A stretch of DNA of 64,000 nt from an uncultured Pseudomonadota bacterium. Its GTDB lineage: Bacteria > Pseudomonadota > Alphaproteobacteria > Rs-D84. Each line of letters opens with the position of its first letter. Position 1 is the first letter of the stretch. A model generated the notes under the pieces. That model was not told where the DNA came from and did not search any database. It saw only the letters and a program-made list of their open reading frames with translations. The position numbers were made by a program, and so were the translations under genes. The stretch covers positions 328,077-392,076 of the forward strand of contig CACYHO010000001.1 of the NCBI GenBank assembly GCA_902774285.1, in the 5' to 3' direction. This document shows, piece after piece, positions 25,572 to 34,150 of this stretch.

Positions 25572-28040
25572 TTAGATAGATGAACTTTTTATACATTGTA
25601 ATGTCAGAGTACCATTCTCATCAATCAATTTTGTCGGATCTGCATAGTAATCCTCATATCCTTCTGGACAAGAACATGTTCTTGCCTGAGCGCCAGCAGA
25701 TCTTGTCTTAACTGGGGTATCACCAGTATCCCCGTATCCAGGAATTGATGCATCATATGCTACAACTTGTACATTAGGACAAGGCTTGCATGCAACAGCT
25801 TTTCCAGGTATATTACCAGAAGTATCATATAATGTACCAGCACCGATACCGTCGTCATACAGGTAATAATCTACAGGGCAGCTGATCAACATACTGGATA
25901 CCCAATCATTCATTGCACGTAATGTCAATTTTGAACCATCTTTTGGTGTGTATCCGCCAACAGACATACATGTTGTGATTTCTGATGTACATGCATTAAC
26001 AGCCGTTCTGGATGTTGTTGATGAAGTATTTGATTCATCATATCCATTTGTTGATAAACAAGATTGAACGTCTGCACGGCATCCTTCGGCGTAATCTGCC
26101 AAAATCGCATCTTGTTGGACTTTGATTTTTGCCAATGTATTTGTCAAATATTGACGAACAACTTCATTGGCTGGAATATAGCTTTTAGATGATTTTTGGC
26201 TGTTGAATGTATAATCTTGACATTGTTTCATAACAGATGCACACATACCATGAACTTTGTCATTTCCATCGATATATCCAATTTTTTGCAACAGGTACGT
26301 TGCCATGTTGTCTGTCTTGGTTGTGTCTTTATAGTCTGTATAATTATCTTTCCAGTCATTCAAGGCTTCATTAATATACCCACCAAGATTTTCGCTGTTA
26401 CCAACACTCCAAGCATTCAATTCCTTATTGTTTTTCTTATAATTCCATGTGGCATATAAATCATACATACCACCACTGGTCCAATCTGCGTTACTTGGAT
26501 CATATTCTGTTGTGGTTTTGTTTTGTCCGCCAGAAACGCCAGGTGTTCCACCCTTTACGATTTCGCCGTTGGCCAAATATTTACCAGTTGGATCCAAACA
26601 TAATTCATAATCGGAACCACAAACATATTCGTCTTGCATACAAGAATCAATTGCTGCAACACAACCACGCAAATCATATGAATTCTTGTTTTGTGTTAAC
26701 AACAGACGTGCCTGTTGCAAGATATTTGTTGCATTGATAACATTGTTTTTCATTTCTGTATTTGCTTCGTTAAGACTGCGTTCGTAAGCAATACATTGTT
26801 TATCGATTTCCAAATCATATGAATTTGTAATAACGTTTGCATCGATACCCTGGGCAGTACAAGAATTCAACACAGCGGTTTTACAACGATTGGTTGCTGT
26901 TTTATACAATTGTTCGCCACGTTGATTAGAAACGCTGGTTGTATTGTTGTTTTTTGCACCCAAGAACGAATTCAAATCAAATCCACCGGTAAAATCTGCG
27001 TTTAACAAACCGTTCATATCCAAAGATATACCGCTTGTTGCAGCGTCATATGAAGTGGATGTTGGTGTTGATACGTCAACAATTTTCTTTTTAATAGAAT
27101 CTAAACTTGTCTTTAAACGAGAAGTATCAGAATTAGATTTCATTGAAATTTCTGCTTCTGTTTCTGCAAACAAAGCTTCGATTTGAGAACCTGTTAAACC
27201 AATATATTTGATTTTTTGAACAGCTTCTTGGAAATCTTCAGTTGCTTTTTCAAGCGCTGCTTCTGTTCTGGCATAATTCTTTAAGTTCTTTGAACAAGAG
27301 CAACGACCCTGATTATCATCCAAAACGTTACAATAATTATCCATACATGCTGCATATTGTGCCTTGCAATAATCTGTCAATTCGGCAATAGCAGTCAAAC
27401 TTGTTGTTGTTGAAGAAACATCTTCTTCTGTGATCACCGGTGCAGCAGATGTTAATGATGAAGATGAAACACGTGAAGCCACGTTGCCGCGCGCTGTTAC
27501 ACGTGATTTGTTTGTGTTGCTTGGGATATATAATCTTGCGCCAGAATCATTCAATTCCTGTGCTGCTGAATATGAAATACCACGACTGGCGGACATAATC
27601 GGTCTGTCCATTGTGCCAACACGTGCTGTTACTGGTTTGCCACCTTGTGCATTGCGTGATGTTACGCTGGCACGTGAAGCGCCGGCAGAAGATTTATTTA
27701 TAACTGTATTTGTACGTGCAGTACGTGACGCGTTTCCGCGTGCAGTTCCTGTTGTGGAACGTGGAGATGCAGCCACTGCGCGTGAAGATGCGTTTGTGCG
27801 CGATGATCCCGAATTTGTTGCGGCTGATACAGCGCGTGATGCAGATGTTGAACGATTGATAGTGTTACGTTGGGTAACATTTTTCATTTGAACAGCATCT
27901 TGAGCTGCTTCTGCGACGATATCTTCGTCATCAAGCATTTCGTCAGTGTATTCGACAATTTCGTCGTAATAGACCGGCGCAACCTCTGCAAAAGCTGGTA
28001 AAACCAACAAACTACTTAATACAGTGATAAATCTTTTCAT
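25572..28040 (-). CDS. Large exported Cys-rich protein with basic low-complexity region
   Basis: An 822-residue protein of unknown function. The start at 28040 has the site AAGGAAGGGTG and opens a clear signal peptide (MKRFITVLSSLLVLPAFA); the frame extends upstream without a better site. Residues about 60-150 are Ser/Thr/Ala/Arg-rich and probably unstructured. The remainder holds many spaced cysteines (for example DYCKAQYAACMDNYC and CGSDYELC) with coiled-coil-like segments at about 240-300, and ends with a CPxGYEDYY...C segment. It is likely periplasmic or surface-located and disulfide-bonded. It stands alone between terminators. Confidence 0.75.
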   Translation of the reverse strand: MKRFITVLSSLLVLPAFAEVAPVYYDEIVEYTDEMLDDEDIVAEAAQDAVQMKNVTQRNTINRSTSASRAVSAATNSGSSRTNASSRAVAASPRSTTGTARGNASRTARTNTVINKSSAGASRASVTSRNAQGGKPVTARVGTMDRPIMSASRGISYSAAQELNDSGARLYIPSNTNKSRVTARGNVASRVSSSSLTSAAPVITEEDVSSTTTSLTAIAELTDYCKAQYAACMDNYCNVLDDNQGRCSCSKNLKNYARTEAALEKATEDFQEAVQKIKYIGLTGSQIEALFAETEAEISMKSNSDTSRLKTSLDSIKKKIVDVSTPTSTSYDAATSGISLDMNGLLNADFTGGFDLNSFLGAKNNNTTSVSNQRGEQLYKTATNRCKTAVLNSCTAQGIDANVITNSYDLEIDKQCIAYERSLNEANTEMKNNVINATNILQQARLLLTQNKNSYDLRGCVAAIDSCMQDEYVCGSDYELCLDPTGKYLANGEIVKGGTPGVSGGQNKTTTEYDPSNADWTSGGMYDLYATWNYKKNNKELNAWSVGNSENLGGYINEALNDWKDNYTDYKDTTKTDNMATYLLQKIGYIDGNDKVHGMCASVMKQCQDYTFNSQKSSKSYIPANEVVRQYLTNTLAKIKVQQDAILADYAEGCRADVQSCLSTNGYDESNTSSTTSRTAVNACTSEITTCMSVGGYTPKDGSKLTLRAMNDWVSSMLISCPVDYYLYDDGIGAGTLYDTSGNIPGKAVACKPCPNVQVVAYDASIPGYGDTGDTPVKTRSAGAQARTCSCPEGYEDYYADPTKLIDENGTLTLQCIKSSSI

Positions 28041-28188
28041 GTTTTTACACCCTTCCTTATGTGACAATTTTATCATAAACAAGATATCTTTACAAGTATA
28101 AAAAAACATTTTTATCAAATTGTTTTTAAACTTTGTGACAATTTTTTTATCAATATGAAAAAAATTTAAAAAAAGTTCATTTTTATAC

Positions 28189-28218
28189 TTGACGTGCGAA
28201 TCGGTTTTGTTCTAAGAT
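28189..28218 (+). promoter_or_regulatory. Promoter of the 28394-28723 gene, with a GANTC site
   Basis: TTGACG and TAAGAT are separated by 18 bases, with GAATC (28199-28203) inside the spacer. It predicts an untranslated leader of about 165 bases. The rest of 28041-28188 is A/T-rich and holds only the leader of the opposite gene. Confidence 0.6.
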
Positions 28219-28224
28219 GTTTGT

Positions 28225-28393
28225 ATAGACAAGGGGAAAGTTAGTTTAAACCCCCGGAAATCTGGAAAAAACCAGAAATCTGGGAAAAAACAAAAAATAA
28301 CAAAAAGTAAAAATAAAAATTTGTAAATACATCAGTAAATACAAAAATTTTTACTTTTTTACAAAAAAACAATATGAAAGGGGGGATAACCAC
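28225..28393 (+). promoter_or_regulatory. Long structured 5' leader of the 28394 gene
   Basis: Contains two copies of GAAATCTGG (about 28257-28285), able to form CTGG/CCAG, followed by a long A/U hairpin (GTAAAAAT...TTTGTA against TACAAA...ATTTTTAC). The ribosome site AGGGGGG lies after the hairpin and is not hidden by it. Its role is unknown. Confidence 0.4.
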
Positions 28394-28723
28394 ATGCCAA
28401 AAAACATAAAAGAAATAATGATTGCCCTTAATAAAGTACTTACTACAACAGTGTGGGTCAACGGGGATCGTCAAATCGTATCCTTAAGCGACGAATTGCA
28501 CATTGGTAAAAACAATGCGCCTCGTTCTATCGAAGATTTGTCTCGTGCTGCATTGATTGGGGCATATGTTTCGTTACAAATCAGAACAGACAATTTTGAT
28601 GTTGCTGCAGAATCTTTGGAAACACCAGCTTTGGCTTTGCGTGTAAAAGAAATGGTTTTTGCAGAAGCTAAAAAGATAATGGATGCTGGCGAAGTCGAAG
28701 AAGGTCAACGCAAAGCAGCCTAA
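28394..28723 (+). CDS. Small cytoplasmic protein of unknown function
   Basis: A 109-residue protein without a signal or membrane segment. It opens MPKNIKEIMIALNKVL, continues with a possible beta segment (TVWVNGDRQIVSLSDEL), then a helical part with APRSIEDLSRAALIGAY, and ends in a charged tail rich in Glu and Lys. I do not recognise it. Its size and position might suggest the omega subunit of RNA polymerase, but the omega motif is absent. An unusually strong ribosome site (AGGGGGG) and a good promoter suggest high expression. A terminator follows at once, so it is a single-gene unit. Confidence 0.7.
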   Translation: MPKNIKEIMIALNKVLTTTVWVNGDRQIVSLSDELHIGKNNAPRSIEDLSRAALIGAYVSLQIRTDNFDVAAESLETPALALRVKEMVFAEAKKIMDAGEVEEGQRKAA

Positions 28724-28752
28724 AACAGTTTCCGTTTATCGGAAGGAAGGGA

Positions 28753-28788
28753 GTCCCGCCACAGAAAAAAACTGTGGCGGACTTTTTT
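28753..28788 (+). terminator. Intrinsic terminator
   Basis: A long stem (CCGCCACAG/CTGTGGCGG) with an A-rich loop runs into six T residues directly after the 28394-28723 gene. Confidence 0.9.
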
Positions 28789-29092
28789 ATCGCCCATTGT
28801 TTAACATACGGACATCATCAAATTCTGGGTGCTCAATAAATATTTGTGAAATATATGGACATATTGACATAACTTTGCGGTGTTGTTCGCGTGCCATATT
28901 TATAATTTCTTGGACCAGATACAATTCTATGTCTTTTGTTTGATAGTTTGGGTCTATTTCGGCTTCACTTATCATTATTTTGTCTGGGCCAACACGTATA
29001 AAAAACAAATTGCCAATTTTTTTGCCGTTGCAAATCGCGTAAATGCGGCAACCATTATCACCAATCTGAAAAGTTATGTCGTTTTTGTTCAT
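28787..29092 (-). CDS. GNAT-fold N-acetyltransferase, YidJ/PF14542-like
   Basis: A 101-residue protein containing EIINMAREQHRKVMSICPYI followed by FIEHPEF, the hallmark of the small GCN5-related acetyltransferase family (CPY...HPEF). Earlier, FFIRVGPDKIMISEAEIDP matches the beta strands that line acetyl-CoA in these proteins. The substrate is unknown. The start codon comes six bases after a terminator-like hairpin whose 3' arm supplies the only likely ribosome site (GGGA). Confidence 0.78.
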   Translation of the reverse strand: MNKNDITFQIGDNGCRIYAICNGKKIGNLFFIRVGPDKIMISEAEIDPNYQTKDIELYLVQEIINMAREQHRKVMSICPYISQIFIEHPEFDDVRMLNNGR

Positions 29093-29097
29093 AAAAA

Positions 29098-29132
29098 ATC
29101 CCGTGCAATATGTTCAAAATATAACACGGGAT
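29098..29132 (-). promoter_or_regulatory. Hairpin between ldh and the acetyltransferase gene, overlapping the ribosome site
   Basis: ATCCCGTG/CACGGGAT with an inner ATAT/ATAT pair; on the minus strand six T residues follow and then the ATG. It is shaped like the ldh terminator, yet its 3' arm is also the presumed Shine-Dalgarno of the next gene. Read-through RNA would have a masked site. Confidence 0.6.
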
Positions 29133-29161
29133 ATTTCATAAAGACTATAAGATTGATTTCT

Positions 29162-30091
29162 TTAAATCAAATCAAAGTTCTTGCGAATGATTTTTGCACT
29201 TTTGCGCAAATCAGCTGATTCTGTTTTGCTTAATTTAGTATGTAAGTTCATAGTTACGCCATTTTCACCGACAATACGTGGCATGGACATTGCGACAGCG
29301 TCTTTGCCAACACCGTCAACAACAGATGTTGTAAGTATGCGTTTTTCATCGTTAATGATTGCGTGCAATAAATCTGCGACTGCCGCGCCAATGCCGTCCC
29401 ATGTTGCGCCGCGACCACGAATAATCTCGTATGCTGCGCCACGGACACGATGTTCAATAGTTTTGCGTGTTGTTTGTGGTAATGATATTTTTGCTTGTTT
29501 ACAAAAGTCGTCCAAAGCAATTCCGCCGATTGATGCTGATTCCCAATTTATAACCGAAGAATCACCATGTTCACCCAATACATAGGCATTGATTGAACGC
29601 GTAGAAACACCCAGTTGTCGCGATAATATGGCGCGAAGACGCGCTGAATCTAACATTGTGCCAGTACCTATAACACGGCCCACCGGTAATTTAGATAATT
29701 TTTGGGTCAACATAACCATTATATCTAATGGATTTGTGACGACAATAATCTTTACTTTCTTAGTATCAACATTTGCCATAACGCGTGGAACAATATCTTC
29801 GATAACAGACGCGTTCTTGTGTAATAAATCGGTGCGTGTTTCGCCAGGCTTTTGATTTGCGCCTGCAGCGATGATAACTATTTCACTGCCACGAATTGCG
29901 CGATATGTACTAACTGCTGTGATTTTTATATCGTAAGAAAATGCCCCGGCGTGTCCTAAATCTTCCGCGGCGGCACGTGCGCGAACACCATCGCTGTCGA
30001 ATAAAACTATTTCGTGGGCCAGGCCTGTGTTTTGAACGGCTGTTGCAACTGCGGATCCAACGGAACCAACACCAATAATTGCTATCTTCAT
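29162..30091 (-). CDS. ldh: L-lactate dehydrogenase
   Basis: Reduces pyruvate to L-lactate with NADH, regenerating NAD+ in fermentation. From the ATG at 30091 (MKIAIIGVGSVGSAVA, with GGAGAG upstream) it has 309 residues. The Rossmann motif GVGSVGSA is at the N-terminus. The substrate loop reads NQKPGETR, with the Gln that favours lactate over malate (malate dehydrogenases have Arg there). GEHGDSSV holds the catalytic His. The in-frame ATG at 30103 overlaps the ribosome site. It is divergent from the phosphotransacetylase-like gene. Confidence 0.88.
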   Translation of the reverse strand: MKIAIIGVGSVGSAVATAVQNTGLAHEIVLFDSDGVRARAAAEDLGHAGAFSYDIKITAVSTYRAIRGSEIVIIAAGANQKPGETRTDLLHKNASVIEDIVPRVMANVDTKKVKIIVVTNPLDIMVMLTQKLSKLPVGRVIGTGTMLDSARLRAILSRQLGVSTRSINAYVLGEHGDSSVINWESASIGGIALDDFCKQAKISLPQTTRKTIEHRVRGAAYEIIRGRGATWDGIGAAVADLLHAIINDEKRILTTSVVDGVGKDAVAMSMPRIVGENGVTMNLHTKLSKTESADLRKSAKIIRKNFDLI

Positions 30092-30179
30092 CTTTCTCTC
30101 CATTTTTGTTCATTATACCATAAAAAGTATTTGATAAAAATATTTATATTTTGTTAGTATATGGCGAAAGGTTAGTTTT

Positions 30180-30929
30180 ATGAAAAAAATCTTATGTTTT
30201 GGAAATGTGTCTGAAAAATATAAAAATGCGATAGAAAACGCAATGCGTGAATGTCCAAATATTGCGGGTTGGGAACAAGCACCAGATACAGACGATTTGT
30301 CAAATGCAAATGATGAATTTGTTCTTATGAAATGCGATATTCATACTGATGATTTTTTGCGTCATGTTATTGCTATCAATAAAAAACTTATGAACGGTGA
30401 AAAGTTTTATTTAACACATTGTTTTGTATTGTTTAATAAATCTTGCAATCGCGCGCCATTTATTTTAACTGATGCTGCATGTGTGCCAATGCCTGACGAA
30501 AGCCAATTAACGCATATTGTTGATAATGCGAAAGATTTGTTTGAAAATATGTTTAATAACACACGCGCACCATTTATATCGCTAATATCTGCGGGCGGTG
30601 ATACAAATACAAAATTATCCCCGTTATTAAATTCATGGTATAACGGACACGCAAAAGATTTTCCAGATAATACTTTAAGGATTGAACAATTGGATGTTGC
30701 GCTGGATAAAAATATACGCGGCGAAAAACATATTGGTGGTGAAACAGCAGACATAATTGTTGTTGATAATATTAATACTGGAAATGCAATATTAAAATCT
30801 TTGACTGTATTAAGTAATGATTGGTACGGTGTTGGTTTTTTAATTGGCGCGAAAAACACAGTTATATTAAATTCACGCAGTGCCAATGAATACGCATTGA
30901 TGCAAAATATAATTATGGCGTGCAAATAA
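30180..30929 (+). CDS. Phosphate acetyl/butyryltransferase-like protein
   Basis: A 249-residue protein. The second half reads like the PTA/PTB family: RIEQLDVALD followed by GETADIIVVDNINTGNA, corresponding to the conserved 'GPLxxDxA' and 'P(D/N)xNxGN' regions, and then GVGFLIGAKN. These enzymes move acyl groups between CoA and phosphate. The N-terminal half is poorly conserved and the protein is shorter than typical Pta (about 320 residues), so the activity is uncertain. No acetate kinase is nearby. Its placement opposite ldh suggests a role in fermentative carbon flow. Confidence 0.65.
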   Translation: MKKILCFGNVSEKYKNAIENAMRECPNIAGWEQAPDTDDLSNANDEFVLMKCDIHTDDFLRHVIAINKKLMNGEKFYLTHCFVLFNKSCNRAPFILTDAACVPMPDESQLTHIVDNAKDLFENMFNNTRAPFISLISAGGDTNTKLSPLLNSWYNGHAKDFPDNTLRIEQLDVALDKNIRGEKHIGGETADIIVVDNINTGNAILKSLTVLSNDWYGVGFLIGAKNTVILNSRSANEYALMQNIIMACK

Positions 30930-30930
30930 A

Positions 30931-30955
30931 AAAAAACGGGCAATGCCCGTTTTTT
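30931..30955. terminator. Bidirectional terminator
   Basis: AAAAAACGGGC-AAT-GCCCGTTTTTT between convergent genes. The same hairpin occurs again at 31862-31887. Confidence 0.92.
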
Positions 30956-31589
30956 AAAATGTATATCTTAATCCTATGCGATTTAATAATATGTGTGATA
31001 ATGCTTCTGTATCTGTCTTTAAAAATTTCATGCTGATACTTAATCCAAAACCGCGGGCATCTTCCGCAAGATATTCTATCTTTGCACCATAAAAATTGCC
31101 AGTATCTTTTATGTCCGTGTTTATAAATTCGGGCGTATATGTTGATCTGATTGTTCCTGCATCCAAACCAAGTACTATAAACACTTGCTGTCCATCTTGT
31201 TCATCTATTCTGATATAATTATCAAATTCTGCGCCAAATAAATTATGTGAAGTGTCTATATTAAATTTTGTGCTGCCATACGCAGAGGCCACATCTAATT
31301 TTGCATCCCCTGTCACATGATTATAAAACATTTGGATACCAGGATGATAAATATGAGAATCATCAAGAAATCGTATTCCAAAATTTCCACCATACGTGAA
31401 ATTCATACCATCAGAAGATAATGTACTGTATGGGACACCGTATTTTTCCATGACACCATTATTTTGTGCATTAACAGTTGCGCCCATTTCAGCAGTTATA
31501 AACGGGTGTATTTTATTAAAAATTTGTGATGCAAAAGACTGTTGTGAACATATTGCGCAACACATGCCGATAAAAAATAGTTTTTTCAT
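30954..31589 (-). CDS. Outer-membrane beta-barrel protein (opacity-type)
   Basis: A 211-residue protein with a signal peptide (to about residue 20, ending FAS), alternating hydrophobic strands and the C-terminal motif GLRYTF, with the terminal Phe needed for BAM-mediated insertion. Size and strand count suggest an 8-stranded barrel such as OmpW or opacity proteins. AAAGGATAA precedes the ATG. Its most notable feature is the structured leader at 31615-31770, which suggests that expression responds to some signal. Confidence 0.78.
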   Translation of the reverse strand: MKKLFFIGMCCAICSQQSFASQIFNKIHPFITAEMGATVNAQNNGVMEKYGVPYSTLSSDGMNFTYGGNFGIRFLDDSHIYHPGIQMFYNHVTGDAKLDVASAYGSTKFNIDTSHNLFGAEFDNYIRIDEQDGQQVFIVLGLDAGTIRSTYTPEFINTDIKDTGNFYGAKIEYLAEDARGFGLSISMKFLKTDTEALSHILLNRIGLRYTF

Positions 31590-31614
31590 TTTGTTATCCT
31601 TTTTTTATTAAAAT

Positions 31615-31770
31615 AACCGCCACAAAAAAGGCGGTTGGAGGTTAAGAACTATAATTACTAGAAAATAGCGTGCCTATTTTATCAAAAGATATTATTCGGC
31701 AACCCTCCAACCATATAAACGATTGGAGGTGTTTTTTGTCCCCACGGACACTAGTAATTTAGGGTTCTTA
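31615..31770 (-). promoter_or_regulatory. Structured leader C, switch-like (riboswitch or attenuator candidate)
   Basis: On the minus strand a 16-bp closing helix (TAAGAAC...AATTACTAG with CTAGTAATT...GTTCTTA) encloses three hairpins: TGTCC/GGACA, CCTCCAATC/GGTTGGAGG and AAAATAG/CTATTTT. A terminator-like stem AACCGCC/GGCGGTT (31636-31615) follows. CCTCCAACC at 31641-31633, overlapping that stem's 5' arm, is perfectly complementary to GGTTGGAGG of the middle hairpin, so two folds exclude each other. It lies about 25 bases upstream of the outer-membrane protein start. The ligand is unknown. Confidence 0.65.
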
Positions 31771-31861
31771 CGCCCAACACAACTTATTGTGCTGATTACA
31801 GAGTAAAATACTTGTATTATAAAATCAAGAATTTATTGCTGATATTAAATATATTTTGGTT

Positions 31862-31887
31862 AAAAAAACGGGCAATGCCCGTTTTTT
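31862..31887. terminator. Terminator after proS
   Basis: AAAAAACGGGC-AAT-GCCCGTTTTTT, identical to the hairpin at 30931-30955. On the minus strand it follows the proS stop directly. The gap 31771-31861 beyond leader C is AT-rich and presumably holds the promoter for leader C. Confidence 0.9.
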
Positions 31888-33322
31888 AATATGATTTTGC
31901 AACAAATACATATGTTGGATCTTTGTCATCCAAACAACGTCTGGATATTTTATATTTTTCAATCAATCCGTCAAATTCTTCATTTGTTGTTAAATCGTAT
32001 TTGATGCGGAAGAAACCAATTTTTCCAGATTCTAATGCAGATTCTAATTCTTTTAAATCTTTGATATCTGTAATCATTGTTTTATTTCTTTCTTCAACTG
32101 CAACCAACATATCGTGTTGAATTGTATTCAACATTTCTTGTGCTTTTGACATAAAATCATCAACAGATAAAGTTTGTTTTGATGCTTTGCCCAAGTCACG
32201 ACGTGTTACTGTCAATGTTTTTTCTTCCATTTCGCGCGCACCAATTTCAACACGTAATGGTACACCGCGTTTAATCCATTTCCACATTTTATCTGGTGCG
32301 CGTGCATCACTATCGTCGACCAATACGCGAATATTTAAACTGCGTAATTCTTCGCCAAGTTTATTAGCATAAGTATTCAATTCTTTTTCATTTTCTTCAC
32401 GTGTAATAGGGATAATAACAATTTGATATGGCGCAACTGCAGGTGGTAAAACAAGACCATCATCATCAGAATGTGTCATAAATAATCCGCCCATCATACG
32501 TGTAGATGTTCCCCAACTAGTTGTCCACGCATGTGTCAACTTTCCATCTGTACCAAGATATTGAATGCCAAATGATTTTGCAAAATGTTGTCCCAAATCA
32601 TGAGATGTTCCGGCCTGTAAAGCCTTGCCATCTTGCATAATTTGTTCGACTGTATATGTGTGGTCTGCACCTGCAAATCTTTCTTCTGGTGTTTTTTCAC
32701 CCATGATGACAGGTATAGCCAAAACATTTGCCATATATTCTGCATACATTTTATGCATCTTGCGTGCATCAGCATTTGATTCTTCGTGCGTGGCAAATAC
32801 ATTATGGCCTTCTTGCCAATTAAATTCAGCAGTTCTTAAGAATAATCTTGGACGCATTTCCCAACGCATAACATTTACCCATTGATTTAATTTCAAAGGT
32901 AAATCACGATATGATTGAACCCAACGTGACATCGCTTCGCCAATAATTGTTTCGGAAGTGGGGCGAATAACATAAGGTTCTGTTAATTTTGCATCTGGGT
33001 CAGGTTGCAACGTTCCGTCAATCATTTTTAATCTGTGATGTGTGACAACAGCACATTCTTTTGCAAAGCCTGCGACATGTTCTGCTTCTTTGTTAAAGAA
33101 ATCAATCGGTATCAACAATGGGAAATTAGCATTCAATACACCATTTGCCTTTATGCGTTTATCCATTTCATCACGCATCAATTCCCATATAGCCCATCCG
33201 TATGGTTTAATAGTCATACAACCACGTACTGGTGAATTTTCAGCCAGGTCAGCAGCTGTAATTAAATTTTGATACCATTCGTTAAAATTTTCTTCTCTTG
33301 TTGGAGTTATTGCTGTTTTCAT
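31886..33322 (-). CDS. proS: Prolyl-tRNA synthetase, type 3 (archaeal/eukaryotic-like)
   Basis: Charges tRNA-Pro. From the ATG at 33322 it has 478 residues. Class II motif 2 reads RTAEFNWQEGHNVF, and YVIRPTSETII and NFPLLIPIDFF are typical of the short, editing-domain-free type found in archaea, eukaryotes and some bacteria. The C-terminal zinc-like domain is short and ends YVFVAKSY. Most alphaproteobacteria have another ProRS type of similar length, so this may have come by transfer; this needs a tree. A GTG four codons upstream is an alternative start but overlaps the likely ribosome site. Confidence 0.88.
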   Translation of the reverse strand: MKTAITPTREENFNEWYQNLITAADLAENSPVRGCMTIKPYGWAIWELMRDEMDKRIKANGVLNANFPLLIPIDFFNKEAEHVAGFAKECAVVTHHRLKMIDGTLQPDPDAKLTEPYVIRPTSETIIGEAMSRWVQSYRDLPLKLNQWVNVMRWEMRPRLFLRTAEFNWQEGHNVFATHEESNADARKMHKMYAEYMANVLAIPVIMGEKTPEERFAGADHTYTVEQIMQDGKALQAGTSHDLGQHFAKSFGIQYLGTDGKLTHAWTTSWGTSTRMMGGLFMTHSDDDGLVLPPAVAPYQIVIIPITREENEKELNTYANKLGEELRSLNIRVLVDDSDARAPDKMWKWIKRGVPLRVEIGAREMEEKTLTVTRRDLGKASKQTLSVDDFMSKAQEMLNTIQHDMLVAVEERNKTMITDIKDLKELESALESGKIGFFRIKYDLTTNEEFDGLIEKYKISRRCLDDKDPTYVFVAKSY

Positions 33323-33337
33323 TTTTGTTACCACTCT

Positions 33338-34147
33338 TTATTTGTTTTCCATATATTTTTTTGAAACTATTTCGTGCAGTGCTTCTGCCATTTGTTTTCT
33401 GTCCATACCCGATAAATCGGGAACAGGTAAAATTTCAATTTCAACCAAGAATCCGCCCAACATCATTATATGAAATACCTGCATAAATGCACTGCGTTCG
33501 ATTTTACACAATGGGCCGCAATCCATTTTTTTATTAGCAAAATAAGCATAATGATTTGCCAAATCTTCATCGTTTATTTTTGTGCCGTCATGTAAACGAT
33601 AGTTTATAACCACAGGTTGCACAGTTGCACCAGTCTTTTCAATAACATCGAACATTGAACTTTTAAATTGTTTTACGTATGCACCATTTGTAGAAGTTCC
33701 TTCGGGGAATATAAACAAAGGATAATCAACAGATTCTAATTCGTGTTGAATTAAATCCAAGGCTTCATTTGCATGGGAAGGACGACGATCAATAAATACG
33801 ACACCAAATTTTTTTGCCATCCAACCAATCAATGGCCAAGATGCCAATTCTTTCTTGCTGAAAAAAGAACCACCAAATGCAGCGGCCATAGTTGATATTT
33901 CAAAAAGAGATATGTGATTGCACACACAAAGTAAAGGACGTTTTGATGAAAGTTTTCCCTTGATTTTATAACGAACCCCCATAAACCAATTAAATTGACG
34001 CATAAACAATTGCATGTATTTTACAGAAATTTTTCCGCGTGGTATAAAACACAAAACAATTGCATTTAAAACCACATACAACCATGCAACAACAAATTTA
34101 ACAGATGCCCAAACTGTGTTAAATATGTTCTGTTTACGAATTTTCAT
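33338..34147 (-). CDS. olsA: Lyso-ornithine lipid O-acyltransferase (PlsC family), OlsA
   Basis: Adds the second fatty acyl chain to lyso-ornithine lipid. The 269 residues begin with a transmembrane helix (about 14-35). The acyltransferase motif I is NHISLFE and motif III FPEGTSTNG. In motif I the usual Asp of HX4D is Glu, a conservative but uncommon change. The PlsC family also makes phosphatidic acid; the OlsA assignment rests on the gene directly upstream being olsB with only 3 bases between them. GAGGAAA precedes the ATG. Confidence 0.75.
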   Translation of the reverse strand: MKIRKQNIFNTVWASVKFVVAWLYVVLNAIVLCFIPRGKISVKYMQLFMRQFNWFMGVRYKIKGKLSSKRPLLCVCNHISLFEISTMAAAFGGSFFSKKELASWPLIGWMAKKFGVVFIDRRPSHANEALDLIQHELESVDYPLFIFPEGTSTNGAYVKQFKSSMFDVIEKTGATVQPVVINYRLHDGTKINDEDLANHYAYFANKKMDCGPLCKIERSAFMQVFHIMMLGGFLVEIEILPVPDLSGMDRKQMAEALHEIVSKKYMENK

Positions 34148-34150
34148 TTT

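Noticed and set aside
27430-27891. A 153-residue plus-strand ORF
   Set aside because: It lies antisense to the Ser/Thr/Ala/Arg-rich part of the exported protein gene at 25572-28040 and is a composition shadow, with no ribosome site or family pattern.
28394-28723. Omega subunit of RNA polymerase (rpoZ)
   Set aside because: The size is near that of omega, but the N-terminal omega motif and the conserved helix pattern are missing; the protein is left as unknown.
31615-31770. Leader C as a third member of the A/B RNA family
   Set aside because: It shares the position before a start codon and a terminator-like end, but none of the conserved loops or helix sequences.
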